DNA of 64,000 nucleotides from CALNXN01 sp942490645 (lineage in GTDB: Bacteria; Pseudomonadota; Alphaproteobacteria; Rhodobacterales; Rhodobacteraceae): contig CALNXN010000005.1 of NCBI GenBank assembly GCA_942490645.1, positions 62,001 to 126,000 of the forward strand. The letters run 5' to 3'. Position 1 is the stretch's first letter; each line of letters opens with the position of its first letter. Shown in pieces: positions 24,710 through 34,465 of the stretch. Below the pieces are notes generated by a model. The model made no database searches. It was not told where the DNA came from and saw only the letters and a list, made by a program, of their open reading frames with translations. A program made the position numbers and the translations under genes.

Positions 24710-27700
24710 TTATTCGGCCGGAACGGCTGTCTCTTCCACGCTCAGCGGGACAGGCAGATGCACCAGCATCTCCTTTGGGCAAACCTGCACGAAATGCTGC
24801 TGCTCAATGTCCCAATGCTGCAGAATGTCGGCGGCTTTGCGACTGCCGGTTTCATCCAGATGCATCCGGATCAACGTTTCCAGCTGGTCCATCCAATGCG
24901 GCACTGTCACGGGGCAAGTGACCAGCGTTTCCATATTCATCAATGCAGGCGCCTTGCCCGACGGATCATACAGATACGCCATCCCCCCGGTCATCCCGGC
25001 ACCAAAATTGGCCCCGATCTCCCCAAGGATCACCGCAACGCCGCCGGTCATGTATTCACATCCGTTTGACCCACAGCCTTCGATCACCACAGACGCGCCG
25101 GAGTTACGCACCGCGAACCGCTCCCCCGCGCGACCAGCGGCAAAGAGATAGCCGTCCGTCGCACCATAAAGCACGGTATTGCCGATAATCGTATTCTCGG
25201 ACGCCTCGATCGGGCTCGCCATCGGTGGGCGCACGACGATCATTCCCCCCGACAACCCCTTGCCGACGTAATCATTGGCATCCCCCGACACCTCCAGTTT
25301 CAACCCCGGTGCGGCAAAGGCTCCCAACGACTGACCGGCAGAGCCCGACAGCTTCACCGTCAGGTGGTCACGCTGCAACGAGTTGCGCATCCCGAATTTG
25401 CGCACAATGTGGCTGCTGGTACGCGTGCCCACTGTCCGGTGCGTGTTCTGCACTGCGTAGGACAGTTGCATTTTTTCGCCTTCCTCAAGGAACCGATGCG
25501 CGTCGCGCACGATTTCTGCATCCAGCGTATCGGGCACCGCGTTGCGCGGCTTGTTGCGGTCATAGACAATCTCGGAGGCACCATCGACCGTGATCAACAG
25601 CGGGTTGAGATCCAGATCATCCAGATGCGCCGACCCACGGCTGACCTGCGTCAGCAAATCCGCCCGGCCAATCACATCATCCAGCGACTTTGCTCCGATG
25701 CTGGCCAGAATTTCACGCACTTCGGTGGCATAAAAGGTGATCAGATTGACGACCTTATCGGCATTGCCGGTGAACTTGGCGCGCAAGCTTTCGTCCTGCG
25801 TACACACGCCGACGGGGCAGGTGTTCGATTGGCACTGCCGCACCATGATGCAACCCATCGCGATCAGCGCGGCCGTGCCGATGCCGTATTCCTCGGCCCC
25901 CAGCATTGCCGCCATAACGATGTCGCGCCCGGTGCGCAAACCACCATCCGTGCGCAGCGTGATCCGGTCGCGCAGGTGGTTCATGGAAAGCACCTGATGC
26001 GCCTCGGTCAGACCCATTTCCCACGGCAGACCCGCATATTTGATCGACGTCGCGGGCGACGCACCTGTGCCACCGTTGTGTCCTGAAATCAGGATCACAT
26101 CGGCCTTGGCCTTGGCGACACCGGCTGCAATCGTCCCAACGCCGGAACTGGCCACCAGCTTTACCGTCACCTTGCAGCGCGGGTTGATCTGTTTGAGGTC
26201 ATAGATCAGCTGCGCCAGATCCTCGATGGAGTAGATATCATGGTGCGGCGGTGGGCTGATTAGCGTGACACCCGGCGTCGAGTGGCGCAGGCGCGCAATC
26301 AACTCGGTGACCTTCATGCCCGGCAACTGCCCCCCTTCGCCCGGCTTTGCGCCTTGCGCGACCTTGATCTCCAATTCCTCGCATTGGTTCAGGTATTCCG
26401 CCGTCACGCCAAAACGCCCCGACGCCACCTGCTTGATCTTGGCAGATGGGTTGTCGCCGTTGGGCTCGGGGTGGAAATGCGCGGGATCTTCACCGCCCTC
26501 GCCACTGTCTGATTTGGCCCCGATCCGGTTCATCGCCACGTTCAGCGTTTTATGCGCCTCCGGGCTCAATGCGCCCAGCGACATGCCCGGCGTCACAAAC
26601 CGTTTGCGGATCGCGGTAATGCTCTCCACCTCTTCAATCGGAATCGCCTTGCCCAGCGGTTTGATCTCCAACAGGTCACGCAGATGAATGGGCGGGTTGC
26701 TTTTCATCTTGGTCGAATACTGCTTCCACATCTCATAAGAGGCTCTATTGCAGGCCATTTGCAGCATATGCATAGATGTGGCTTCCCACGCGTGGGTCTC
26801 ACCGCTGGTCCGTGCCTTGTAGAACCCGCCGATGGGCAGCACCGATTGCGGCCCCGACCAACCCTTGGCGTGGACGCCTTCGGCTTTCTTCTGAATGCCC
26901 CAGATGCCAATGCCGGAAATCCGGCTGGTCATGCCGGGGAAATACTCCGCACACATCGCGCGTGACAGCCCAACCGCCTCAAAGTTCAGCCCACCGCGAT
27001 AGGAGGAAACGACCGAAATCCCCATCTTGGCCATGATCTTCAACAGACCCTGATCAATCGCGAGCCTGTAGCGGTCAATCGCCTGCGTTAGGCTCACATC
27101 CAGCAGCCCACGATCAATGCGGTCAGCCAGCGAATCCTCGGCAAGATAGGCGTTCACGATGGTCGCACCACAGCCGATCAGCACGGCGAAATAATGCGGG
27201 TCCACACATTCCGCCGACCGCACGTTCAGCGATGTAAATGTGCGCAAGCCTTTGCGGATGAGGTGACTGTGCACCGCCGATGTCGCCAGGATCATCGGCA
27301 TCGCCACGCGGCCTTCTCCCGACATATGGTCAGTCAGCACGATATGCCCGGCACCCGACCGCACCGCATCTTCGGCTTCGGCCCGGATACGCGCGAGCCC
27401 CGCACTCAGGTTTCCGTCACCCGGCGCAAAGGTGCAATCAATGGTCACCAGATCGGCGTTGAAGTGCTTTACCAGCTCATCAAACTGCGCGTTGCCCATG
27501 AACGGGCTATCGAGGGTCAGAATCTCGGTTTGGCTGCTGTCCTCGTCCAAAACGTTCTTGAGGTTGCCGAACCGGGTTTTCAGGCTCATCACCCGGTATT
27601 CGCGCAAGCTGTCGATGGGCGGGTTTGTCACCTGACTGAAGTTCTGCCGGAAGAAATGGCTCAGTGGACGGTATTGGCCGGACAATACAGCAGACGGAGT

Positions 27701-29242
27701 ATCATCCCCCATGGAGGCCAGCGTTTCTTTGCCATCTTCCGCCATTGGCGCCAGAATTTGTTCCAGTTCTTCAATAGTATAGCCAGCAGCCACCTGCCTG
27801 CGGCGCAGTTCTTGCCCACTGAAGATCGGCTTTTCCGTCACGTCGGCCAAAGCGTCTTCCAGATCGTTGATTTTGCCAACCCATTCGCCAAAGGGTTGCG
27901 ACGCTGCCAGCTTGTCCTTGATCTCTACATCATGGAAAAGCTGGCCCTTTTTCATGTCAACGGCCAGAATTTGCCCCGGTCCCAAGGCCCCTTTTTCCTG
28001 AATGCGGGCTTCGTCCAGCGGCACCATGCCCGCCTCCGATCCGGCGATCAGAATGCCATCATTCGTCACCACATAGCGCATCGGACGCAGCCCGTTCCGG
28101 TCCAGTCCCGCACAAACCCAACGCCCGTCGGTCATTGCCAAAGCGGCCGGTCCGTCCCACGGCTCCATAACGGAGTTGCAATAGGAGTACATGTCACGCC
28201 ACGCCTGCGGCAATTCCACCGCCTGCTTGGACCAGGATTCCGGCACCAGCATCGTCTTGGCCATCGGCGCGTTGCGCCCCGCGCGCACCAGCACCTCGAA
28301 CACCGCATCCAACGCCGCGCTGTCGCTGGACCCCGCCGCCACGATCGGCTTGATGTCTTCGGCCATGTCCCCAAACGTCGATGACGCCATGCGAATTTCG
28401 TGGCTCTTCATCCAGTTCAGGTTGCCCTTCAGCGTGTTGATTTCGCCGTTATGCGCTAGCATGCGGAACGGCTGTGCCAGCCACCACTGCGGGAAGGTGT
28501 TTGTCGAATAGCGCTGGTGATAGATTGCAAAGGCGCTTTCGAAGCGCTCATCCTGCAGGTCAGGGTAAAACTCCGCCACGTCCTGCGCCAGCATCATGCC
28601 TTTGTAGATGATCGACCGGCATGACAGCGAAGCAATGTACAAGGACGGCACCTGTGCCGCCAGTGCCGCCTTTTCGATCCGGCGACGGATCACGTACAGC
28701 TCACGCTCAAAGGTTTCCTCGTCCACGCCCTTGATGTTGGAAATCAAGATCTGCTCGATTTCGGGCCGTGTCGCGTTGGCCTTTTCGCCAAGCACGGAAA
28801 TGTTCACCGGCACATGGCGCCAGCCGTAGATATAATAGCCCATCCGCAGCACTTCGGTTTCCACGATCGTGCGGCAGGTTTCCTGTGCTGCGAAATTCGT
28901 GCGCGGCAAAAACACCTGCCCCACCGCCATCAGCAATTCCGGTTTGGGTTGATGCCCGGTGCGGCGCACCTGATCGTAGAAAAACGGTGCTGGGATCTGA
29001 ACATGAATACCCGCGCCGTCGCCGGTTTTGCCATCCGCATCCACAGCCCCGCGGTGCCAGATCGCTTTGAGCGCGGCAATCCCACTTTCCACAACTGTCC
29101 GGCTCGCCTTGCCGTCGATGGACACCACCAGCCCAACGCCGCAGGAAGAATGTTCCTCATCCGCGGAATACAAACCATTCTCGGCCATGAATGCGCGTTT
29201 GGCTTCTTCGCGGGCCACCCAGGCGTCATCATATTTGGTCAT
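24710..29242 (-). CDS. gltB: glutamate synthase (NADPH) large subunit
   Basis: This 1510-residue enzyme has all GOGAT parts: a class II amidotransferase domain with nucleophile Cys34 (HSSCGVG, after a short propeptide), a central domain, an FMN-binding synthase domain, a 3Fe-4S cluster motif (MVRQCQSNTCPVGVC), and a C-terminal beta-helix of repeated GG-rich turns. With GltD it makes two glutamates from glutamine and 2-oxoglutarate. I chose ATG 29242 with AAGGAG upstream; the longer frame lies inside the GFA gene. The start overlaps the GFA stop by 4 bp, so GltB translation is coupled to it. Confidence 0.97.
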   Translation of the reverse strand: MTKYDDAWVAREEAKRAFMAENGLYSADEEHSSCGVGLVVSIDGKASRTVVESGIAALKAIWHRGAVDADGKTGDGAGIHVQIPAPFFYDQVRRTGHQPKPELLMAVGQVFLPRTNFAAQETCRTIVETEVLRMGYYIYGWRHVPVNISVLGEKANATRPEIEQILISNIKGVDEETFERELYVIRRRIEKAALAAQVPSLYIASLSCRSIIYKGMMLAQDVAEFYPDLQDERFESAFAIYHQRYSTNTFPQWWLAQPFRMLAHNGEINTLKGNLNWMKSHEIRMASSTFGDMAEDIKPIVAAGSSDSAALDAVFEVLVRAGRNAPMAKTMLVPESWSKQAVELPQAWRDMYSYCNSVMEPWDGPAALAMTDGRWVCAGLDRNGLRPMRYVVTNDGILIAGSEAGMVPLDEARIQEKGALGPGQILAVDMKKGQLFHDVEIKDKLAASQPFGEWVGKINDLEDALADVTEKPIFSGQELRRRQVAAGYTIEELEQILAPMAEDGKETLASMGDDTPSAVLSGQYRPLSHFFRQNFSQVTNPPIDSLREYRVMSLKTRFGNLKNVLDEDSSQTEILTLDSPFMGNAQFDELVKHFNADLVTIDCTFAPGDGNLSAGLARIRAEAEDAVRSGAGHIVLTDHMSGEGRVAMPMILATSAVHSHLIRKGLRTFTSLNVRSAECVDPHYFAVLIGCGATIVNAYLAEDSLADRIDRGLLDVSLTQAIDRYRLAIDQGLLKIMAKMGISVVSSYRGGLNFEAVGLSRAMCAEYFPGMTSRISGIGIWGIQKKAEGVHAKGWSGPQSVLPIGGFYKARTSGETHAWEATSMHMLQMACNRASYEMWKQYSTKMKSNPPIHLRDLLEIKPLGKAIPIEEVESITAIRKRFVTPGMSLGALSPEAHKTLNVAMNRIGAKSDSGEGGEDPAHFHPEPNGDNPSAKIKQVASGRFGVTAEYLNQCEELEIKVAQGAKPGEGGQLPGMKVTELIARLRHSTPGVTLISPPPHHDIYSIEDLAQLIYDLKQINPRCKVTVKLVASSGVGTIAAGVAKAKADVILISGHNGGTGASPATSIKYAGLPWEMGLTEAHQVLSMNHLRDRITLRTDGGLRTGRDIVMAAMLGAEEYGIGTAALIAMGCIMVRQCQSNTCPVGVCTQDESLRAKFTGNADKVVNLITFYATEVREILASIGAKSLDDVIGRADLLTQVSRGSAHLDDLDLNPLLITVDGASEIVYDRNKPRNAVPDTLDAEIVRDAHRFLEEGEKMQLSYAVQNTHRTVGTRTSSHIVRKFGMRNSLQRDHLTVKLSGSAGQSLGAFAAPGLKLEVSGDANDYVGKGLSGGMIVVRPPMASPIEASENTIIGNTVLYGATDGYLFAAGRAGERFAVRNSGASVVIEGCGSNGCEYMTGGVAVILGEIGANFGAGMTGGMAYLYDPSGKAPALMNMETLVTCPVTVPHWMDQLETLIRMHLDETGSRKAADILQHWDIEQQHFVQVCPKEMLVHLPVPLSVEETAVPAE

Positions 29243-29667
29243 GTGGTCTCTCCTTGTCCGGATGTGAACATTTCGATTGTTTCTTGAGTCGTCATTTTGC
29301 GATGTGTCCCTGCAAGGCTGTACCCCTGCGGGCATTTGTCGACGAAGAATTCCAGCTTCAGCGGGGCATCGGCTGCGTTTTCAAACAGCCCTGCCGCCAG
29401 ATTTCGCGCGCCGTCATGCACCGTTTTGTACCAGAGCGTCGATCCGCAAGTGCCGCAAAAGCCCCGTTCAGCCCATTCCGAAGACCGATAGCTTTGCGTC
29501 GGTCCGCTGACCGTTTCACTGTCGGGAACGGTGGCGAGTGACATGAACATACCGCTGGTATGACGACGGCACATGTCGCAATGGCACGCGCGCACGATGG
29601 GATTGTCCACCTGCGCCGTTACGGTCACCGCCCCGCACAGACAACGCCCCTGAACGGCACGGCTCAT
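29239..29667 (-). CDS. GFA / CENP-V domain protein (glutathione-dependent formaldehyde-activating family)
   Basis: This 142-residue protein of the GFA/CENP-V fold has zinc-binding Cys residues in GRCLCGAV, ACHCDMCRR and GFCGTCGSTL. The family includes Gfa, which was proposed to form S-hydroxymethyl-glutathione, but most members are of unknown function. ATG 29667 overlaps the stop of the upstream periplasmic gene by 4 bp, and its own stop overlaps gltB by 4 bp. It is thus embedded in the glutamate synthase operon between gltD and gltB. Confidence 0.85.
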   Translation of the reverse strand: MSRAVQGRCLCGAVTVTAQVDNPIVRACHCDMCRRHTSGMFMSLATVPDSETVSGPTQSYRSSEWAERGFCGTCGSTLWYKTVHDGARNLAAGLFENAADAPLKLEFFVDKCPQGYSLAGTHRKMTTQETIEMFTSGQGETT

Positions 29668-30386
29668 TGCGTGACCCCGCAATCAAACAACCCGGCGCGC
29701 GTCAGGAAGCCCGGTGATCCGGGGCGATGCACTTGCATCAACCCTGTGGGATAGGTTTCCGTTTCACCTGCAAAGGCCATCCGCTCCAATGACGGGACAA
29801 TCACATCGAAGTCCCGCGCTAGATAAATCACGTAATCCAGCTCAAAGACGCCGTAGGGTGCCGGCATATAGACCCGTCGCTCGGACCGGCCCAGAAGATA
29901 GACCTCGCCCGCATCCGACACCGCCTGCCCGGTCAATGTCAGGTCTTCGGTGCTGCGCACCGTGCCCTGATAGTAGCCGACATCGACGGTCAACATTGTC
30001 TCTGAACGGTCACGGTTGGTTTGACGCAGCTGCGTCATATCGAAGGGGTCAATGATGGATGTGGTTTTGGTGTGTCCCGGCCCGTCGAGCCCAACCCAGG
30101 TTGATTGCCGCAAATCAGCGCTGAATTGTTCCGCCGCGACAAGTTGATTCTGAATAGCGCTGACCATACGGAACGTGCCGTCGGTGCAGGTGTAGTGGCT
30201 GATTACAGCACAATTCCGCAATTGATACGTGCGGAACGCAGTGCACCCCTGTGTGTCCTGCGCGACATAGGCCTCGGGCGCTTGCGACGCTTGCATCGGC
30301 ACGCTTTGTGCTTGCGCGCCTGAAATCTGCGCAAATACACCAAGCGCGAAAGCCAGACCTGTCGTTAATCGCAATTTCATCTTCAT
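29664..30386 (-). CDS. periplasmic protein of unknown function in the glt operon
   Basis: This 240-residue protein has a clear signal peptide (about 1-26, ending GAQAQ) and four Cys residues, three in the first third (near 48, 59 and 67) and one close to the C-terminus, which may form disulfides in the periplasm. The rest is predicted beta-rich. I do not recognise the family. It begins 74 bp after gltD and overlaps the GFA gene by 4 bp, so it is co-transcribed with glutamate synthase. A link to nitrogen or envelope state is only a guess. Confidence 0.75.
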   Translation of the reverse strand: MKMKLRLTTGLAFALGVFAQISGAQAQSVPMQASQAPEAYVAQDTQGCTAFRTYQLRNCAVISHYTCTDGTFRMVSAIQNQLVAAEQFSADLRQSTWVGLDGPGHTKTTSIIDPFDMTQLRQTNRDRSETMLTVDVGYYQGTVRSTEDLTLTGQAVSDAGEVYLLGRSERRVYMPAPYGVFELDYVIYLARDFDVIVPSLERMAFAGETETYPTGLMQVHRPGSPGFLTRAGLFDCGVTQ

Positions 30387-30460
30387 CCACCGTTCAGGTC
30401 AGCACCGCTGTCCTTAATGAATTGTTGCCATGCACATTGCACTGGCGTTGAATCGACACC

Positions 30461-31933
30461 TTATTCCGCTGCAATTGCCGCCGCTCCGAACCGCTCCAGA
30501 ATGGCCTGCGCACAATCTCGGCCATCCTTGATCGCCCAGACCACCAGCGATGCACCACGCACAATGTCGCCCACTGCGTAAACGCCGTCCATGTCGGTGG
30601 CACCCGTCACGTATTCCGTTTTGATCGTGCCCCAGCGGGTCACCGGCAACTCGGGCTGATCCCACAAAACCGGCAAAGCTTCGGGCTCAAATCCCAGCGC
30701 CATGATCACGATGTCCGCGTCTTCGACATAGTCTGCGCCCTCGATCACTTCGGGCGCCCTGCGGCCCGTCGCATCCGGCGCGCCAAGGCGCATCTTTTGC
30801 ACCATGACCCCCGTCACACGCCCTGCGGCCGCGGCTGGATCTGCAACATCTGTCACCGCCAGATCGGTCGTAAACCCCTTGGGCGCGCTCAGCCATTCAA
30901 AGATTACACCCTCTTCTTCGGCGTTCTGCACTTCGCGTTGCGAGCCGGGCATGTTTTCTCGGTCACGGCGGTACAGACATTTGACCGACAAAGCCCCCTG
31001 CCGCACAGAGGTGCGCACGCAATCCATCGCCGTATCGCCGCCCCCAATGACAACGACCCGCTTGCCTTCCGCGTTCAAGGCACCGGAATCGAACTCAGGC
31101 ACGGCATCTCCAAAGCTCTTGCGGTTACTCGCAGTCAGGAAATCAATCGCCCGCACCACACCTTCCGAGGTACTGCCATGTGCTTGAATCTCGCGGGATT
31201 TATAGACGCCTGTTGCGATAATGACCGCGTCATGTTGCGAGCGTATGTCCGCAAAGCTGATGTCTTCTCCTACGGTGCAGTTCAATTTGAATGTAACCCC
31301 GCCCTGCGCCAGTTGATCGTTGCGCCGCGTGACCACGTCTTTCTCAAGCTTGAAGCCGGGAATACCGTATGTCATCAGGCCGCCCGCGCGATCATAGCGG
31401 TCATAAACCGTTACCTGAACACCGGCTCTGCGCAGAACATCCGCCGCGGCCAGTCCACCCGGCCCAGCGCCGATGATTCCAACCGATTCCGCGCGTTCTT
31501 GAGTAGGCGAAATCGGCAGTACCCAGCCCTTTTCCCACGCAGTGTCCGTAATGTATTTCTCGACCGCTCCGATCGTTACGGTGCCGTGGCCAGATTGCTC
31601 GATCACACAGTTGCCTTCACACAGCCGATCCTGTGGACAAATCCGCCCGCAAATCTCGGGAAAGGTGTTTGTCGCCTGACTGACTTCATAGGCTTCCTGC
31701 AGCCGCCCTTCAGCCGTCAACCGCAGCCAATCAGGGATGTTGTTGTGCAAAGGACAGTGCGACTGACAGTATGGAACGCCACACTGGCTGCACCGGCTGG
31801 ATTGCTCTTTGGCCTTGGCGTCAGCATACTCCGCATAAATCTCGTGGAAGTCTTCCTTGCGCGTGCTCGCATCCCGCTTATCAGGCATAACGCGATCGAC
31901 GGTCACAAATTTCAACATTGGTTGCTTCGCCAC
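30461..31933 (-). CDS. gltD: glutamate synthase (NADPH) small subunit
   Basis: This 490-residue subunit carries NADPH electrons to GltB. The N-terminal Fe-S region has CSQCGVPYCQSHC and CGRICPQDRLCEGNC, followed by an FAD-binding Rossmann fold (IIGAGPGGLAAADVLRRAG) and an NADPH-binding fold (VVVIGGGDTAMDC). I chose GTG 31933, giving VAKQPMLKF as in related proteins, with GGAGGAG nine bases upstream; ATG 31918 is an alternative and the 533-residue frame is not supported. It is the first gene of gltD-x-gfa-gltB. Confidence 0.95.
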   Translation of the reverse strand: MAKQPMLKFVTVDRVMPDKRDASTRKEDFHEIYAEYADAKAKEQSSRCSQCGVPYCQSHCPLHNNIPDWLRLTAEGRLQEAYEVSQATNTFPEICGRICPQDRLCEGNCVIEQSGHGTVTIGAVEKYITDTAWEKGWVLPISPTQERAESVGIIGAGPGGLAAADVLRRAGVQVTVYDRYDRAGGLMTYGIPGFKLEKDVVTRRNDQLAQGGVTFKLNCTVGEDISFADIRSQHDAVIIATGVYKSREIQAHGSTSEGVVRAIDFLTASNRKSFGDAVPEFDSGALNAEGKRVVVIGGGDTAMDCVRTSVRQGALSVKCLYRRDRENMPGSQREVQNAEEEGVIFEWLSAPKGFTTDLAVTDVADPAAAAGRVTGVMVQKMRLGAPDATGRRAPEVIEGADYVEDADIVIMALGFEPEALPVLWDQPELPVTRWGTIKTEYVTGATDMDGVYAVGDIVRGASLVVWAIKDGRDCAQAILERFGAAAIAAE

Positions 31934-32069
31934 AGCCCGCACTCCTCCAAATCTCAAGACCCGAAGCCCTACACGATCCCAAAGACACAATAAAGGCAGC
32001 AGTGCTGACCTAAATAGACATTTTTTCAATGTTGAGGCGCGCTTAGTAGTGATGACCGCCATATTTTAA

Positions 32070-32082
32070 GTCCGATTCGGAC
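32070..32082. promoter_or_regulatory. dyad in the gltD-uppP divergent promoter
   Basis: A perfect palindrome GTCCGA-T-TCGGAC lies 137 bp upstream of gltD and 75 bp upstream of uppP in an A/T-rich shared promoter region. It could be an operator for glutamate synthase control. No binding protein is assigned. Confidence 0.35.
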
Positions 32083-32156
32083 GTAAATTGCAACTTTTTA
32101 TTTGATTTCTTATAGTTATACAGATGGCATCCAATGCCAGACCCGAGCGGCCTCCA

Positions 32157-32960
32157 ATGACGTTATTCACGCTTTTTCTCATCGCAGCCATTCAAGGCCT
32201 GACAGAGTTCTTGCCAGTATCGTCATCGGGGCATCTGATTCTCTTGCCCGTCATGATGGGCGGCCCCGATCAGGGGCTGACGATAGATGTAGCCGTCCAT
32301 GTCGGAACGCTCTTTGCGGTGGTCATTTACTTCTGGGCCGACGTTAAAATCGCAGCCGTCGGCACGCTAAGACTGGCGCGCGGGAAGGTCGACACGCAAG
32401 GGGCGTTTCTCGCTCTGTGTCTGGCCCTCGCGACTGTGCCGGTGGTTATCGCCGGGTTCATCATCAAACTGACAGGGTTGGATGAACTGATGCGTTCGGT
32501 TGCGGTCATCGGCTGGACGATGCTGGGCTTTGGCCTCGTCCTTTACTGGGCCGACAAAACCGGAGCGCAAGACCGCACCGCGGCCCAATGGACGCTGAAG
32601 GACGCCGTCATCATGGGCCTTGCTCAAGTGCTAGCCTTGATCCCCGGCACCTCGCGGTCGGGCATCACAATTACGGCCGGCCGCAAGCTTGGCTATGACC
32701 GCCAAGGGGCGGCCAAACTGGCGATGCTGATGTCGATCCCCACAATCGCGGCCTCCGGCGTATTGCTCGGTGTGGATGTCATCGAAGAGGCGAATTGGGC
32801 CCTCGCCCGGCAAGGGTTGATCGCCGCGGGTTTTGCATTTGCTGCAGCCCTGCTTGCACTGTCGCTTATGATGCGGTTGTTGCGCAGCGTCAGCTTTACG
32901 CCCTACGTGGTGTATCGCGTGCTACTGGGTCTTGTTTTGCTGGCCTATGCCTACGGCTAG
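32157..32960 (+). CDS. uppP: undecaprenyl-diphosphate phosphatase
   Basis: This 267-residue polytopic membrane protein has about eight helices and both BacA/UppP signatures: EFLPVSSSGH near residues 17-26 and PGTSRSG near 162-168, which bracket the active site. It dephosphorylates undecaprenyl diphosphate to recycle the lipid carrier for cell wall synthesis, and overexpression gives bacitracin resistance in relatives. I chose ATG 32157, which matches family length; 32124 would add eleven residues. It diverges from gltD and converges with the NDUFA9-like gene, their stops overlapping by 3 bp within CTAG. Confidence 0.95.
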   Translation: MTLFTLFLIAAIQGLTEFLPVSSSGHLILLPVMMGGPDQGLTIDVAVHVGTLFAVVIYFWADVKIAAVGTLRLARGKVDTQGAFLALCLALATVPVVIAGFIIKLTGLDELMRSVAVIGWTMLGFGLVLYWADKTGAQDRTAAQWTLKDAVIMGLAQVLALIPGTSRSGITITAGRKLGYDRQGAAKLAMLMSIPTIAASGVLLGVDVIEEANWALARQGLIAAGFAFAAALLALSLMMRLLRSVSFTPYVVYRVLLGLVLLAYAYG

Positions 32961-33937
32961 GTGCGCAGGTTCTTGGCAGAATTCTTGATGGCGTCATACT
33001 GGCCTGACGGACGGAACCGCCACAGGTAATCAGGCAACACCGCTTCCATGGCAACCGGGGTGATCCCCAATTCCGCGAAACCCATCGCTCCGTCGGATAC
33101 GACATTATCATGCGCAAGGTTACGCACCTGATCCCGCGTGATCTGCGCCGGGATCAAACCAAGTGAAAGTGTGTTCATCATATCGAACATGAACCCCATG
33201 ATCCGCGCAAAAAAGAACGGAATATTCACGATGGCCCGACGACGGTGAATGACCATCAGCATGGTCTGCATCAACTTGTGGAACGTGGCCACTTCGGGAC
33301 CGCCCAACTCGTAGATACCCGGCTCCACCTTACGGGTCAGTGCGACCTCGGCGGCTTGGGCCACATCGTCAACGTAAACCGGCTGAAACAGCGTGTCTGC
33401 ACCTACAACCGGCAGCACGGGGCCAAGCCGGGTCATCGACGCAAAGCGGTTAAAGAACTGATCTTCCGCGCCGAAAATGATCGATGGCCGCAGGATAACG
33501 GCATCCGGCATATGAGCCAGAACGCCTGCCTCGCCTTGCGCCTTGGTTTGCGCATATGTGCTGTCCGATGTGTCCGATGCGCCGATGGCAGACACTTGAA
33601 CCATCTTGGCAACACTCTGTTCGGCCGCAATACGTGCGATCCGCTCTGCCCCTTCGGCCTGCACCGCGTCAAAGCTGTTCTTGCCCGCTTCGGCCAATAT
33701 CCCAACGCAATTCACAACCGCATCCGCACCCAGCATCACATGACGTACGGACGCATCATCGCGAATATTGCAAAACACCGGCTCGACCTGTCCAACAACT
33801 CCGTAGGGTTTCACAAACAATGCTTCATTTGGATGCCGCACCGCGACGCGCACACGCCAACCTGCTTTGGCCATTCGGCGGGCAATATAACGCCCCACAA
33901 AACCGGAACCGCCGTAGATCGTGACAAGCTTGGACAT
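32957..33937 (-). CDS. complex I NDUFA9-subunit-like NAD(P)-binding protein
   Basis: This 326-residue protein is an atypical short-chain dehydrogenase with a Rossmann motif at the N-terminus (VTIYGGSGFVGRYIARRMAK) and the NDUFA9 pattern around VNCVGILAE and RPSIIFGAEDQFFNRFA. In mitochondria this family is an accessory subunit of complex I; in alphaproteobacteria it is conserved and binds NADPH. I chose ATG 33937 with AAAGGA upstream; the 79-residue extension of the longest frame is not conserved. It overlaps the end of uppP. Confidence 0.9.
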   Translation of the reverse strand: MSKLVTIYGGSGFVGRYIARRMAKAGWRVRVAVRHPNEALFVKPYGVVGQVEPVFCNIRDDASVRHVMLGADAVVNCVGILAEAGKNSFDAVQAEGAERIARIAAEQSVAKMVQVSAIGASDTSDSTYAQTKAQGEAGVLAHMPDAVILRPSIIFGAEDQFFNRFASMTRLGPVLPVVGADTLFQPVYVDDVAQAAEVALTRKVEPGIYELGGPEVATFHKLMQTMLMVIHRRRAIVNIPFFFARIMGFMFDMMNTLSLGLIPAQITRDQVRNLAHDNVVSDGAMGFAELGITPVAMEAVLPDYLWRFRPSGQYDAIKNSAKNLRT

Positions 33938-34181
33938 TTGCGCATCCTTTGTGAACTTCCATACCGGATGTACCTTCCGAGGGCTCTTGAAACAAGGCGC
34001 AAAACCGCGCAGATGGTCTAGGGTGTTCCGAAAGCGACCGGACCGGATCAATTCCAATCCTAACGCGGGCGACAGCGCGCTAAACGCCCCTAAGTCATGC
34101 CCGCAACAAGGCACAAAACGCTCATCAGAATCCGTTTGACACGCCCTGATGATGAGCTTAAACGCAGGCTTCACGACACCT

Positions 34182-34264
34182 GCCCAGGTGGCGGAATGGT
34201 AGACGCGCTAGCTTCAGGTGCTAGTACTCGCAAGGGTGTGGAGGTTCGAGTCCTCTCCTGGGCA
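34182..34264 (+). tRNA. tRNA-Leu (anticodon CAG)
   Basis: The sequence folds as a cloverleaf: acceptor GCCCAGG/CCTGGGC, D-arm containing GGCGGAATGGTAGACG, anticodon stem CTAGC/GCTAG with loop TTCAGGT (anticodon CAG, reads CUG), a class II variable arm, and T-arm GGTTCGAGTCC. The discriminator is A. CCA is not encoded (GCA follows). The length of 83 bases fits leucine tRNA. Confidence 0.96.
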
Positions 34265-34268
34265 GCAC

Positions 34269-34358
34269 TATTCGGCCGAAGAGAAGATCAGGATCGTCCT
34301 AGCCGGTTTGCGGAGCGCAGAGAACATCGCCGCGTTGTGCCGCCGAGCCGATGACTGC
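34269..34358 (+). pseudogene. fragment of an IS3-type transposase OrfA
   Basis: Directly after the tRNA, the frame reads YSAEEKIRIVLAGLRSAENI then AALCRR, closely like the helix-turn-helix N-terminus of IS3-family OrfA proteins. It lacks a start codon of its own and the match ends after about 30 residues, so it is a scrap. No terminal inverted repeats are evident nearby. Confidence 0.65.
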
Positions 34359-34416
34359 TTGAGAGGAGAACTGGGCGGTCGGGGCACAACTGAAATCAGG
34401 TGCCCGGAGTCAGTCT

Positions 34417-34430
34417 TGGACTTTAGTCCA
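34417..34430. promoter_or_regulatory. dyad upstream of the two-component operon
   Basis: A perfect inverted repeat TGGACT-TT-AGTCCA lies 36 bp upstream of the sensor kinase ATG. GGAC/GTCC dyads also lie upstream of the EF-hand gene, so it could be a site for the NarL-type regulator encoded here. Confidence 0.35.
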
Positions 34431-34465
34431 TAGAAAAACCGTCTCAGTATGGCCATCTGAAGCTT

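Noticed and set aside
27194..28384. 396-residue plus-strand frame inside gltB
   Set aside because: It is antisense to a well-conserved gltB region, with no ribosome site or recognisable fold.
30797..31993. 398-residue plus-strand frame opposite gltD
   Set aside because: Antisense of a conserved Fe-S flavoprotein, with no family features.
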